A DNA stretch of 64,000 bases from Cryomorphaceae bacterium (GTDB lineage Bacteria > Bacteroidota > Bacteroidia > Flavobacteriales > ECT2AJA-044): assembly GCA_017798125.1 (NCBI GenBank), contig CP059070.1, forward strand, positions 1,612,001-1,676,000, read 5' to 3'. The notes under the pieces are model-generated. The model saw nothing but the letters and a program-made list of their open reading frames with translations, did not search any database and was not told where the DNA came from. Each line of letters starts with the position of its first letter. The first letter of the stretch is position 1. Made by a program: the position numbers and the translations under genes. Shown here piece by piece: positions 10,501-18,473 of the stretch.

Positions 10501-11016
10501 ATCACAGTCTATAGGTGCATCGAAGCCAACAACCAATTGATTGGAATTACACGTGCCTGCAACAGCGGTGATGTTCGGTGGAATAGGGGGCGGGACATCA
10601 CTGAAGAATTGTGCGGACCAACCGGTACACGCCACAGATACGTCTGATATAAAGTTGATCGTTAAGCAGCCTGAGGTGGCGACGATTGGGGGAGGAGTGT
10701 TTCCTCCTGACCAGGGTCCAAAAATCAAAGGGCTAAGGGTGTCGGGTCCGTCGTAAAACCGGATGTAGTCGAGAACTGCTTCGGTACAGAATTGGGAGAA
10801 GATCATGGTGATCTGAGTAGCCTGGGGGACGCAAATGGTGAACGTTAGGTTTTCGTTATGGTCGTAGTTGCCCGCGGGCATCCCTAGATCAGAGTCGAAA
10901 AAATTACCGTAACAGTTGTTGATGGTGGCATTGGACATATAGAAGTCACCCTGGGCCAAAAGCGATTGGCTCAGCAAGCAAAAGCTTCCGATAATCCACA
11001 ACCTCCAGTGCTTCAT
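7534..11016 (-). CDS. CUB-domain surface protein with T9SS type B sorting domain
   Basis: This 1160-residue exported protein starts with a Sec signal peptide (MKHWRLWIIGSFCLLSQ, cleaved near AQG). A CUB-like domain follows (about 25-140, with IRFYDGPDT and C-terminal FISDVSVACTGW). Then come seven degenerate repeats built on a (S/T)GPG(I/V)-x-FDP-x-AGPG-H-x-LYY pattern (about 330-830), a PKD-like segment (GYWDWGDNTG) and a C-terminal gliding-type domain (IPNAFTPDADNLND, then FNRWGELMFET, ending QLYLIR). That C-terminal domain is the type B sorting signal of the type IX secretion system, so the protein should be secreted to or anchored at the outer surface. It is the last gene of a six-gene minus-strand cluster and may be the exposed partner of the lipoproteins encoded before it. 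The ligand is unknown. Confidence 0.88.
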   Translation of the reverse strand: MKHWRLWIIGSFCLLSQSLLAQGDFYMSNATINNCYGNFFDSDLGMPAGNYDHNENLTFTICVPQATQITMIFSQFCTEAVLDYIRFYDGPDTLSPLIFGPWSGGNTPPPIVATSGCLTINFISDVSVACTGWSAQFFSDVPPPIPPNITAVAGTCNSNQLVVGFDAPIDCDSLNAGAFTLSGTPGYTITSVLPNPCVNDSATSAILMLDNAITDCASFGLDFDLTLADACDSLHFFTLTQAFDVFDCPVEVQLQATADSLCGGGCADILAAPNGGDCNYTYTWSTGWPNIGGPHTICTSTDTTIIVTLSDGQGFTDTDTIQIFAIDAPVAGPDTNVCSTFGPLQLIGASPAGGIYSGPGISSPTGIFDPSLSGLGSFYVYYDFQGCIDSLEVTVYELDAGPDTAACPGSGPLFLTGANTPGGTWTGPNVTPTGVFTPPAVVDSFTVFYSANGCTDSLTIYVDSIALAPLDSVCQSDPIVQLQFSPPGGLWSGPGIVDGQLGYFDPDDAGGGLHTLTYTISGCAGSEDIYVWPIDIGQNRLVVCPQTDTVFLPTPNPTGGYWSGPGIIDSIAGIFNPSLIGTGGNYNQDIFYHVNGCVDTLEIRARNTTVDSVVLRRCISDTIFELGNGNTGRNPWNGDWSGPGVIDPNYPGEFDPAAAGPGLHLLYYDANGCRDSMYIEVFPLPTVNDTIVCEASGIINLSESVPGGIWSGPGIVVDTTGLFDPTLAGPGSHTLYYDIFQACRDSMVITVDSLPVIDMSFVDSAYCFIDSVIDLNITPASGTLTGPGVIGNNWNAALAGSGVHLLRFEATNGTCTVQDSAFVLVRDTLEANSSVDSTAICYGDSVLVDVSAAGGETTNIQYLWSDSLGTGPSQVLQPLQSTTYFVTITDNCSEPVVLPIDIEVYPEIEVDLLRSDTVCYDSTGWVSIQSANNINYTFTWLTNPTQNSPTIDVERGTYYVESTDPNTGCSVVDTITLPSFSQLNANFSLNPNFDCLYLSESQVNLIDFSIGGTSGYWDWGDNTGNVLYQLGQYPQHSYADSGQFTVTLYLENEGGCFDIHQETVCIELDPGIWIPNAFTPDADNLNDGWRPEGSQIEEYRLLIFNRWGELMFETDDFYEAWDGTYKGEPAKSDAYEYRLWYRYIDAETVHERIGQLYLIR

Positions 11017-11021
11017 GCTGC

Positions 11022-11474
11022 TTAGGGTTCAACGATGGTGATGGTCGGAGTGACCACCGTGTTGCTCCAATGACCTGCTCTATCCCTTATGCGCATGGTA
11101 AATGTCGTAGTCTCTTGTTGACCATTTCCCAAGATGAAGGTCCCGTTTAACGTGATTTCCAGTTCACCGCGAATGGTCAGAGATTCGCCGACCGGAGCCA
11201 GCGCAGGCACATAGTAATAGTCCGGTTCTGAAAGTCGGGCATCCCAGACTTCCAATGAAAGTGAATCCGCCTCTGGGAAACCCAGATCTCCGTCTCCGTC
11301 TTCGTACTTGAGGAAGACCTTTACATTACCGTCGAACTCCTCAATCGTCAATGGGGAGACTTGGCGTATTTCGATGGCTGGCACATCCGAAATACCGTTG
11401 TCTACCTCTTTGGTGCATCGGGCCGTTAGGCCCAAAAGCAAGATAAGCCCTATATAGAATCGAATCTGTTTCAT
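11022..11474 (-). CDS. Predicted lipoprotein, Ig-like/beta-sandwich
   Basis: The 150-residue product has a lipoprotein signal (LLGLTARC lipobox) and then a compact beta-rich domain with a KYEDGDGDLGFPE segment and the ending TMRIRDRAGHWSN. It resembles the small DGDGDLG-type lipoproteins common in Bacteroidota, but I cannot name a family. It is one base from the preceding gene (stop and start share base 11474) and ends six bases before the CUB/T9SS gene, so it belongs to the same transcript. Its signal peptide codons include a variant of the dispersed palindrome (11417-11434). Confidence 0.75.
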   Translation of the reverse strand: MKQIRFYIGLILLLGLTARCTKEVDNGISDVPAIEIRQVSPLTIEEFDGNVKVFLKYEDGDGDLGFPEADSLSLEVWDARLSEPDYYYVPALAPVGESLTIRGELEITLNGTFILGNGQQETTTFTMRIRDRAGHWSNTVVTPTITIVEP

Positions 11475-12430
11475 TAGGGTATTACAGTAAAGGCAAAGTA
11501 TTCTTTGATGTATTGGAAGCTTCCTTGATTCGGAATCTCGGAGGGATCATTGTCTGCATCTTGAATCGTGGTCCTGAAATAGCTAAACTGCCCCAGGTTG
11601 GCATATTGACTTGGGTCGATGGTAATGCGATGGAAATACGATACCGGATCGCCAAAGTATCCTTCGGCGGTAATGGGTTGTCCTACAACACTCAAGGTCT
11701 CAGCCGTTGCTCCAGTGAAGTCATTGATGCCATTGCTAAACCTGATCTCGTTCACACCTAATTGTCCTACAGGAGTTTGGTCATCTGCAAAGGCAATCCA
11801 GATTTGCAGGCTTTGCGTATTTGAAGGTACTTCAATAGGACCGTTCCCGGCTCCTCTAGGTAAGGCTGTTGGACTGCCATCGGCAAAGGCAACCACACCG
11901 AGCATCTGGGGCTCTCTATTCCCTTGGGTAGGCGGATTGCCAAATTGGTCCAATGCCCCGTTGTTGATCCAGTCCCGTATGTAGTTCTCGTAACTGTTTT
12001 CTTGTGCGGGCCAATCACTTCCTGGGTCAATACTCAAAGGCATGATTCCCGACTGTCCGTCAATATCGACCGTAAGGCGATTCATCAAAACACTTTCCGA
12101 AGAACTTCCTGGCTTCACGCGATATTCGAAGGAATTGCTGACGTCATTCTTGATCACAGGTTGATAGACCATCGTGTTGTACGAGCTTTCAATGGTCCTG
12201 AAATCAGGTTCAAAAGTTCCGTCATGACACCCGCTGTTTGCGCATGTAGGACGAAAGACTTTATAGTGCAAGAAAGCGAATGAGCCGGGAGTGAGGGTGT
12301 CCGTATCCACGGAGTCCACGGGTTCTTGAAGGTTCGGATTGTTGAAGGGGTTATCCTTTTCTTCGTCGGCACAAGACACGACGAAAAAGAAGAGTCCAGT
12401 AAGCATGAAAATGGCCAGAGCGTTTCTCAT
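11474..12430 (-). CDS. Lipoprotein with CX4CH cytochrome-like motif
   Basis: A 318-residue lipoprotein (lipobox FVVSC) with an N-terminal motif CANSGCHDG, followed by EPDFRTIESSYNTM and VKPGSSSESVLMNRL. This pattern is that of the planctomycete-type cytochrome c domain, where Cys-Cys-His binds heme; the spacing here is CX4CH rather than the classical CX2CH. The C-terminal half (about 150-318) is beta-rich and unassigned. It overlaps the next upstream gene (Tat-exported protein) by four bases. In Planctomycetes such domains accompany DUF1549, DUF1553 and DUF1501 proteins, and degenerate relatives of these appear next to it here. Heme attachment is inferred from the motif only. Confidence 0.75.
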   Translation of the reverse strand: MRNALAIFMLTGLFFFVVSCADEEKDNPFNNPNLQEPVDSVDTDTLTPGSFAFLHYKVFRPTCANSGCHDGTFEPDFRTIESSYNTMVYQPVIKNDVSNSFEYRVKPGSSSESVLMNRLTVDIDGQSGIMPLSIDPGSDWPAQENSYENYIRDWINNGALDQFGNPPTQGNREPQMLGVVAFADGSPTALPRGAGNGPIEVPSNTQSLQIWIAFADDQTPVGQLGVNEIRFSNGINDFTGATAETLSVVGQPITAEGYFGDPVSYFHRITIDPSQYANLGQFSYFRTTIQDADNDPSEIPNQGSFQYIKEYFAFTVIP

Positions 12431-13773
12431 ATACGATCAAATAAGCTCAGTGCACTTCCAGACATCAATCCAGCCGTTTGAATGTCGCTTTTGAACCCGA
12501 GAATTTCGCCAATGGTCAAGACATTGTCCATCGTTGTTCCGATTTGGTTCGTTTCGCTTCCCACGGTGAGGTTTCCTTGAACTCCAGGGCCAACCATTTG
12601 GGTAAACACGCGCATACTGTTCGCGTCACTATGGTCATATGCAAACCAGTCATTTTCGTCTAAAATGGGGTTGGGCATCTGATTTCGACCGTGTTCTGGA
12701 GTCACAATCATCACCGTATCATTGGCCATTTCTGGAATCTGAGTCTGGATATAGTTCCACAAAAATCCTACTCCGTGATCCGCTCTATGTAGGCTCCTTA
12801 GATAACCTGTGAAATCGGCATGGCAGCCATCCACAGCCCCGAGGTTTACCACCGTGATTTTCGGTTTGAATCGCTGCATGACTTCACAAGCCCATCCAAT
12901 GTTGCGCAGGTCACCGTTGTCCGCAATTGGCGGCATGGTCACATTCCCGGAGGCTCGCTTCACAAACATGTCACTGATGAACTGCTTGATCTCCTGTTTT
13001 TCCTCTTCTGTGTTTCCGATGTTTGGTACGGGAATTCCTCCGTTTGAGCGGAAAGCATTGTCCAAGAAGTATTTCATCTTGTACATAGGGTCCAGCTCTT
13101 CATCCGGATGGTAAATTTTTGCGTTGGACAAGTGCTCTACTCCATCATCGCCAAAAGCGACTTCTGGACAGAGGAAGTTACCTCCATATTGAGCTCCGTA
13201 CCCTGGATGTTCTGAAAAGTCGAGGAGCGGGGTGGAATTCCCGATTCCATTGCCGACAAACCAACAATCTGTAGCCTTGTATCCAGCGTGTCTTCGTGCG
13301 TATTCAAAGATGGTCGGGAAAACAGGCTTCTGTTTTAGTCCTTGTGTAACACCGGTGTTTCCCGTCAATAGCGTATTCAATCCGCTATAATGACCCGCCG
13401 TCGTTGCGCGTACCTCCGCAAAGGTGGTACCCTGGCTTTGTATGGTAGAACCGAGGATTCCAGAAATTGGGGCGCTCCCGTCGGGTTCACCTGGAACGTT
13501 GGTGCCGTAAACGATTTTTGCCGCTGGTGCTTGTCCGTTGAACATGTTGTACATGATGTTCCCGGGAATATTGACGTTTTGGCTATCGTCCAAATATCGT
13601 TGAAGAACCGCTTCTTGTTGTCGTACACCTCCAGCGAAAAGGACGTAGACCACGTGTCCGGCCATCGGAACTCCGGTTTGAGCAAATAGTCGGCCCGAGG
13701 GTAAAATATGGGGCATGACAATACTTCCCGCAGCCGTCAATGCCGATTTCTTTAAGAATTCTCTGCGTTCCAT
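12427..13773 (-). CDS. Tat-exported DUF1501-like alkaline-phosphatase-fold protein
   Basis: This 448-residue protein opens with a twin-arginine signal (ERREFLKKSALTAAG) and continues with VYVLFAGGVRQQE, an AGHYSGLNTLLTG segment and a late VMIVTPEHGRNQMPN block. These match the layout of DUF1501/sulfatase-like proteins of the alkaline phosphatase superfamily, whose activity is mostly uncharacterised. Tat export implies folding, often with a bound cofactor, before translocation. It sits between the small lipoprotein at 13775-14272 (one-base gap) and the CX4CH lipoprotein (four-base overlap), so these products very likely act together in the periplasm or at the surface. Confidence 0.75.
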   Translation of the reverse strand: MERREFLKKSALTAAGSIVMPHILPSGRLFAQTGVPMAGHVVYVLFAGGVRQQEAVLQRYLDDSQNVNIPGNIMYNMFNGQAPAAKIVYGTNVPGEPDGSAPISGILGSTIQSQGTTFAEVRATTAGHYSGLNTLLTGNTGVTQGLKQKPVFPTIFEYARRHAGYKATDCWFVGNGIGNSTPLLDFSEHPGYGAQYGGNFLCPEVAFGDDGVEHLSNAKIYHPDEELDPMYKMKYFLDNAFRSNGGIPVPNIGNTEEEKQEIKQFISDMFVKRASGNVTMPPIADNGDLRNIGWACEVMQRFKPKITVVNLGAVDGCHADFTGYLRSLHRADHGVGFLWNYIQTQIPEMANDTVMIVTPEHGRNQMPNPILDENDWFAYDHSDANSMRVFTQMVGPGVQGNLTVGSETNQIGTTMDNVLTIGEILGFKSDIQTAGLMSGSALSLFDRI

Positions 13774-13774
13774 A

Positions 13775-14272
13775 TCAGTAGTATTCGTATTCGTCAGACA
13801 GTGCGAAGGAGAAGTAAATCAGCTCTGCAGTGATGTCTGTGTTGGTGTTGATGAGGTTCACAAAGTGCGTCTGCTCAGCTTCCGTAGGTCTCCGAATTAA
13901 GAAGCGCACATAGGTCTCGTAAATAAAAGTTTCCGGATCAGCTCTCATATCCGAATCACTCGGAATGATCACCGCTGGGTCATTCATGAAATTTGAAATG
14001 AGCACTTCTTTGGCCACTTGATCATCTCCAATAGCGTCAAACAAGCGGTTGATCTCGACCAGCTTGTTGGCCGAAAGGGCCGTTTGAAAGAGGTTGGCAT
14101 AGAGAATGGCGACGTATTGATTCGTGGTTTTCAACTTGAACTTACTCGTTTCTACGAGCTGAAGACCTTCGGGATTTACTTCATAGATATCGGCCTCCTT
14201 CCGGCAAGAAGCGAGAACAAGCCAGAGACCTAAAAGGCTAAGCGCTGCTATTTTAGAAACCCGCATACTCAT
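13775..14272 (-). CDS. Lipoprotein, DUF1553-like C-terminal fragment
   Basis: A 165-residue lipoprotein (lipobox WLVLASC). Its C-terminal half contains YETYVRFLIRRPTEAEQTHF followed by a helix ending LSDEYEYY, reminiscent of the 'L-x-R-x-Pt-x-E' end of DUF1553/DUF1800-type secreted proteins; this family link is weak. The start overlaps the upstream lipoprotein gene by 20 bases (ATG 14272; a second ATG at 14266 would reduce this to 14). It is part of the six-gene surface cluster. Confidence 0.7.
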   Translation of the reverse strand: MSMRVSKIAALSLLGLWLVLASCRKEADIYEVNPEGLQLVETSKFKLKTTNQYVAILYANLFQTALSANKLVEINRLFDAIGDDQVAKEVLISNFMNDPAVIIPSDSDMRADPETFIYETYVRFLIRRPTEAEQTHFVNLINTNTDITAELIYFSFALSDEYEYY

Positions 14273-15164
14273 CTGTTCTTATAATTTTCCTTTGAACACG
14301 TTGAAAATCGTGATCAAACCAGAAATGATTCATCATGTCCGAAAGCTCTAAAGTGCTGGCAGGGCGGGCTAAGAGGGTAGAGTATGCCCAAGTGATATTC
14401 CCTTCGTAGAACTCTCTTTGCCGAACGAGAATGTCGATATACTCTTCTTTATTGGTGCCGGATTCGCCAAAAATAATCTGACTTTGATTGCTTTCGATCA
14501 TGTCGTATCCCGCCCAGAATTCTCCTTCTGTAGGGAATCTCCAAAAGAGATCGTCAAACGATGCATTCACAAAATTGAACGTGTTCATATTGATGAAGTC
14601 ATAAATATTGTTGTTGATCATGCGGGCACAGACCGAATCCAATCCTATAGAATCATTCATGTAATCAACACGGCAATCCAGGATGTTCTGGAATTTTCGA
14701 ATCTCTCTTAGTTTTTCAGCCGCAGCGGCATAGTCTCCATTCAGGCTGTCTACTTGCAACCCAAAGGAGAGTTGACCAATTTCGCTTTGAATGTAGGCGT
14801 CGGCAACCCCCTCTAAAAAGCGGGCTTTACTCAAGTCATACACTCTTTGGTAGTACGCTTGGACATAGGAGCCTTCTTCGGGACGCGGTTGGGTATCCGT
14901 CATCAGCACGATAATCATGCTGTCCCGCGATTCGAAATCCAGGTTGTTCACCTTGAGGAAATCGACATAATAAGCCATTTCTGGATCTAGTGGTTCTCGA
15001 CCAATAAGGTCGATGAAGGTCCGATTGACGTAGTTTTCAATTAAGACGCGTGGTATAGATTCGTAATACGGCGCGTCATTGTCGGGAATAACCTCAGCAT
15101 CCTTTTTGCACGAAGTAAAAAAGGCCGAGAATAGAATGAAAAAAAGTAGTGCGATTCGTCTCAT
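14253..15164 (-). CDS. Lipoprotein, DUF1549-like
   Basis: Starting at ATG 15164 the product is 303 residues with a lipoprotein signal (RRIALLFFILFSAFFTSC). Upstream in-frame codons lack a signal peptide and run into the neighbouring gene, so this start is preferred. The segment YVNRTFIDLIGREPLDPEMAY looks like the 'R-x-F-x-DL-x-GR-x-P-x-EE' signature of DUF1549, and the C-terminus repeats the theme (STLLARPASTLELSDMM). It appears to be the first gene of the surface cluster that ends with the CUB/T9SS protein. Function unknown; probably a structural or binding component tethered to a membrane. Confidence 0.72.
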   Translation of the reverse strand: MRRIALLFFILFSAFFTSCKKDAEVIPDNDAPYYESIPRVLIENYVNRTFIDLIGREPLDPEMAYYVDFLKVNNLDFESRDSMIIVLMTDTQPRPEEGSYVQAYYQRVYDLSKARFLEGVADAYIQSEIGQLSFGLQVDSLNGDYAAAAEKLREIRKFQNILDCRVDYMNDSIGLDSVCARMINNNIYDFINMNTFNFVNASFDDLFWRFPTEGEFWAGYDMIESNQSQIIFGESGTNKEEYIDILVRQREFYEGNITWAYSTLLARPASTLELSDMMNHFWFDHDFQRVQRKIIRTDEYAGF

Positions 15165-15220
15165 CTTCTGCTCCAATCCACTTGATCGACTGTAGATAAA
15201 GCAAGATAAGTTTTTTCCGT

Positions 15221-16258
15221 TTAGTCCTGATTCGATTGAATCAGGTCGAAATAGATGGGTAAATGGTCGCTGACTCCTCCGTGATAGGAAGGTCCTCGAT
15301 AAGTCCGAAAAGGTATAATCTGCCCTTGCTCGCTTTCTTCCAATAGCCAGGCAGCTGAAAAGATACGAAGCGAGTCGAAGCGCAATTGGCGCTCTGAAGT
15401 GTTTGGGTTTAGAGACAAGTAACATTGGTCGAGTAGGTTCCACCTACCTGCATGAACGTGCGTCCCTGAGAATGCGTTGGGTGCAGGAAAGTGAATTTCC
15501 CAGCGACTTGAGTCACTTCTGAGGCCCAGACCATCTTGAATGGAGGAGTTGTTTGGCCCGTCGTTCAAGTCTCCCATCAAGATGATGGGTTCATCCCCAT
15601 AAGTGAGCTTTATCCAATCGTGAACTTCGTTGGCTCTGTGGGCCGCACGGATGCGCTTAGGCTCGGTATTCATTTGCCCCCCATATCGTGAAGGCCAGTG
15701 GACAATAATGACGTGAAAGGCACTTGAATTCAAAAAGAACCGAGCCCAAAGGAATGATCGAAGCGGGCGATCCCCTAGACTCAAAGGAACGTCAAAGCAG
15801 GCCGTCGTATCCAAGTCCAGCTGCTTTGGGTTCCAAAGTGCTCCTACATCAATTCCTCTAGGATCGTCGGATTCGAAATGTAGCGTTTGGTAACCAAAAC
15901 TTTTTAAAGGGAGTTGAACGGACAGTCTTTGCAGAAGTTCTTCGTGTTCAACTTCGGCAAATCCGATCAGTCCAAGTCCGTTCCAACTCCCGATAGCGCG
16001 AAGAGTTTGTGCGTGCTCTAAAAGTTTTCGCTGAAGCCGTTTCTCATTCCAACGATGACTACCTAAAGGCGTAAAACCTTCATCTTGGGTGTTGGGATCA
16101 TCCACGGTATCAAAGAGGTTCTCAAGGTTGTAAAAGGCTATGCGCAGTACTGAATCCGAAGGGGGGACAAATCCTCTGGGTAGTTCATGGGTAGGTGGGC
16201 GAGGAATGGAGCACATTCCCGAGAGTAGTAAGAATTGCAGAAAATAGAGGCTTTTCAC
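15221..16258 (-). CDS. Exported endonuclease/exonuclease/phosphatase family protein
   Basis: The 345-residue product has a short lipoprotein-like signal (LLLSGMCSI) and the EEP fold signatures: RIAFYNLENLFD at the start, GFAEVEH supplying the metal-binding Glu, VIIVHWPSRYGG, ILMGDLNDGPN with the catalytic Asp/Asn, and a C-terminal SDHLPIYFD. EEP enzymes hydrolyse phosphodiester or phosphoester bonds with Mg2+; exported members may be nucleases or lipid/inositol phosphatases, and the substrate cannot be told here. The gene follows the beta-propeller gene with a 39-base gap. Confidence 0.85.
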   Translation of the reverse strand: MKSLYFLQFLLLSGMCSIPRPPTHELPRGFVPPSDSVLRIAFYNLENLFDTVDDPNTQDEGFTPLGSHRWNEKRLQRKLLEHAQTLRAIGSWNGLGLIGFAEVEHEELLQRLSVQLPLKSFGYQTLHFESDDPRGIDVGALWNPKQLDLDTTACFDVPLSLGDRPLRSFLWARFFLNSSAFHVIIVHWPSRYGGQMNTEPKRIRAAHRANEVHDWIKLTYGDEPIILMGDLNDGPNNSSIQDGLGLRSDSSRWEIHFPAPNAFSGTHVHAGRWNLLDQCYLSLNPNTSERQLRFDSLRIFSAAWLLEESEQGQIIPFRTYRGPSYHGGVSDHLPIYFDLIQSNQD

Positions 16259-16297
16259 CCGGCTAAAGTGGGCTAAGTCAGGGACCCGACTTGGCCC

Positions 16298-17188
16298 TTA
16301 GTGCCTCTCTGGTAAAATGCCGAGGTATAACGCCCCTGGGCCGCTGCTTTTCTCTTCAGAGATAAATAGCGTCCGATCATCCTTGAAGGTGATCGCTTCT
16401 TTTTGAGTCGTGCGCTCAAAAGGGTGTTTAGTGGCTTCTCCTCGCAGGAAGTAGGGTGGAGTGAAGTTGGAGAAGGACCAAAGATGACCGTTGTTCAGCA
16501 ATACCAGACGATCACCAGAAGGGCTTAGGTCTGCGGCTGTAATCCACTGGGTCATATAATACGAGCCTCCCGTGGCAAAGGAGTCTACCAACTCGGCAAC
16601 GTATTCACCCGGAGCCGAGGGAACGCGATACATGAAGGTGTATCCAGAATACGGCTTTGTTCGATTCTTGGAAAAAAGGTAGAGCGAATCATTCCAGTAG
16701 ATCATGGCTTCCATGTCAAATTCTTTGGCGCGATCTGCAGGAGGGAAGTCCTTTTGATTGGGGTAGCGAAAGGAAATGATCTCGCACGGCACTTCCTGTG
16801 CTTTTCCTCGAGGCAAAGGGAGTCGATAGATGCTAAGGTCTTTTCGTTTATTCCGGTTGTTGCCAAAGTCACCGACGAATAGAGTGTTCGTTTCACGGTC
16901 CAGTGCCAATTCTTCCCAATCACGGTTAGAGGCCCCTTTCAAAAAGACCTCTTTCACGATTTTACCGGTCGTATCCACTTCGAACAGACGAGGCTTGCCT
17001 CCGCTGTCGTTGTGTGTCCAAAAGGTTTGATGCTCGCTGTCCCAAACTAGGCCGCTGTTTTCCTCTAATATGGGAGGCATTAAGAATTGCGGTTCAAGGC
17101 CCATGGTCTGCGGCGAAAATGCAGTAACAGCCTCAATCCACAGAGCGTATCCAAGCCATTTCACCATATGTTCAAAGGCGGCAATCAT
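16298..17188 (-). CDS. Exported beta-propeller-like protein
   Basis: A 296-residue protein with an N-terminal hydrophobic stretch (YALWIEAVTAF) and propeller-like blades: SGLVWDSEHQTFWTHNDSGG, a GDFGNNRNKRK loop, and TQWITAADLSPSGDRLVLLNN. It resembles SdiA-regulated/esterase-like phytase-type propellers found in Bacteroidota, but no catalytic set is obvious. Its ATG overlaps the stop of the upstream aminotransferase gene by four bases, so the two are co-translated even though a metabolic link is not apparent. Confidence 0.7.
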   Translation of the reverse strand: MIAAFEHMVKWLGYALWIEAVTAFSPQTMGLEPQFLMPPILEENSGLVWDSEHQTFWTHNDSGGKPRLFEVDTTGKIVKEVFLKGASNRDWEELALDRETNTLFVGDFGNNRNKRKDLSIYRLPLPRGKAQEVPCEIISFRYPNQKDFPPADRAKEFDMEAMIYWNDSLYLFSKNRTKPYSGYTFMYRVPSAPGEYVAELVDSFATGGSYYMTQWITAADLSPSGDRLVLLNNGHLWSFSNFTPPYFLRGEATKHPFERTTQKEAITFKDDRTLFISEEKSSGPGALYLGILPERH

Positions 17189-18384
17189 CCAATGCGTCCC
17201 GGATAAGCTTCTAAGGCTTTTTCCAAAATGGTCAGAGATTTTTTGAGGCTCTCAATGTTAAGTACGTACGCGATCCGCACTTCCTGCTTACCCTTACCTG
17301 GAGTAGAATAAAATCCACTAGCTGGAGCCATCATGACCGTGCCTCCTTCATAGCTGAAATCCGAAAGGAGCCATTCCGCAAATTTATCGGCATCATCAAC
17401 GGGCAATTCGGCAATGCAGTAGAACGCACCTGAAGGTTTAGGGCATCGGACCCCAGGAATCTTATTCAATCCGTCGACCAAGACATCTCGTCGTTCCACG
17501 TATTCTTCAATGACTTCGTCGAAGTAGCTTTGAGGCGTTTTCAAGGCAGCTTCTGCGGCAATCTGTCCTAGGCTCGGTGGGCTCAATCGCGCTTGTGCGA
17601 ATTTCATGATGGTGGCCATCAAATGGCTGTTGCGCGAGACAATGCAACCAATACGAGCTCCGCACATGCTGTATCTCTTGGATACGCTGTCGACCATAAT
17701 GGCGTGATTGTCTAAGCCTTCCATAGCCATAACTGAGTGATGTGTCCGGCCATCATAGCAGAACTCGCGATAGACTTCGTCGGCAATCAAATAGAGATCG
17801 TGTTTGATCACGAGTGCCCGCAACTGCTCCAGTTCTGCTTCGCTGTATAAGTACCCAGTCGGGTTTCCAGGGTTGCAGATGAGGATGGCCTTGGTTTTGG
17901 GACCAATCAGTTTTTCAAATTCCTCAATGGTGGGAAGGGCAAATCCGTCCTCAATGGAAGCTGTGACTGCTCGAACGTTGACTCCATTAGCGATGGAGAA
18001 ACCGTTGTAGTTTGCGTAGAAGGGTTCGGGAACGATGAGTTCATCGTCTGGGTCCATGGTAGCGCCAATGATGAAGCTAAGGGCTTCAGACCCACCCGTT
18101 GTCACCATAATATCGTGGGCATTCACTTCCAGTCCCACGTTCCGATAGTACTTAGCCAATCCTTCTCGATAGGTAAGGATTCCTTCGGAGTGGGAATAGG
18201 CAATAATTTCCACTGGAGCCACGTGGATGGCGTCTTGTACGACTTCTGGCGTCTTGATGTCCGGCTGTCCAATGTTGAGGTGGTATACGGTGGTTCCACC
18301 TGCTTTAGCGGCATCCGCAAAAGGAACGAGCTTTCGGATTGGAGAGGAGGGCATACGCTGCCCTTTCTGGGAAAGTGATGGCAT
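17185..18384 (-). CDS. PLP-dependent aminotransferase (class I/II, aspartate-type)
   Basis: This 399-residue enzyme carries the fold-type I aminotransferase marks: YHLNIGQPDIKTP near the N-terminus, TTGGSEALSF in the cofactor-binding region, CNPGNPTGYLYS, ADEVYREF, and SVSKRYSMCGARIGC with the PLP lysine. It transfers amino groups between amino and 2-oxo acids; within the class I subgroup it is most like the aspartate/broad-specificity enzymes of Bacteroidota. Start ATG 18384 gives MPSLSQKGQRMPSSPIRKL. A palindromic repeat copy lies 16 bases upstream. Confidence 0.92.
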   Translation of the reverse strand: MPSLSQKGQRMPSSPIRKLVPFADAAKAGGTTVYHLNIGQPDIKTPEVVQDAIHVAPVEIIAYSHSEGILTYREGLAKYYRNVGLEVNAHDIMVTTGGSEALSFIIGATMDPDDELIVPEPFYANYNGFSIANGVNVRAVTASIEDGFALPTIEEFEKLIGPKTKAILICNPGNPTGYLYSEAELEQLRALVIKHDLYLIADEVYREFCYDGRTHHSVMAMEGLDNHAIMVDSVSKRYSMCGARIGCIVSRNSHLMATIMKFAQARLSPPSLGQIAAEAALKTPQSYFDEVIEEYVERRDVLVDGLNKIPGVRCPKPSGAFYCIAELPVDDADKFAEWLLSDFSYEGGTVMMAPASGFYSTPGKGKQEVRIAYVLNIESLKKSLTILEKALEAYPGRIG

Positions 18385-18399
18385 GGCTGACTAGTTGAC

Positions 18400-18416
18400 A
18401 TCGGCCCGTAGGGCCA
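18400..18416. repeat. Dispersed palindrome, intergenic copy 2
   Basis: Exact ATCGGCCCGTAGGGCCA between the aminotransferase start and the DUF1573 terminator. Confidence 0.8.
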
Positions 18417-18428
18417 GAAATAAAAAAT

Positions 18429-18448
18429 CCCGGAGCGTTAACTCCGGG
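18429..18448 (-). terminator. Rho-independent terminator of the DUF1573 gene
   Basis: CCCGGAG and CTCCGGG form a perfect seven-pair stem with a six-base loop. On the minus strand it is followed by ATTTTTTA, 25 bases after the DUF1573 stop. Confidence 0.85.
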
Positions 18449-18473
18449 ACAAAAATAAAATTTTCGATTTGCA

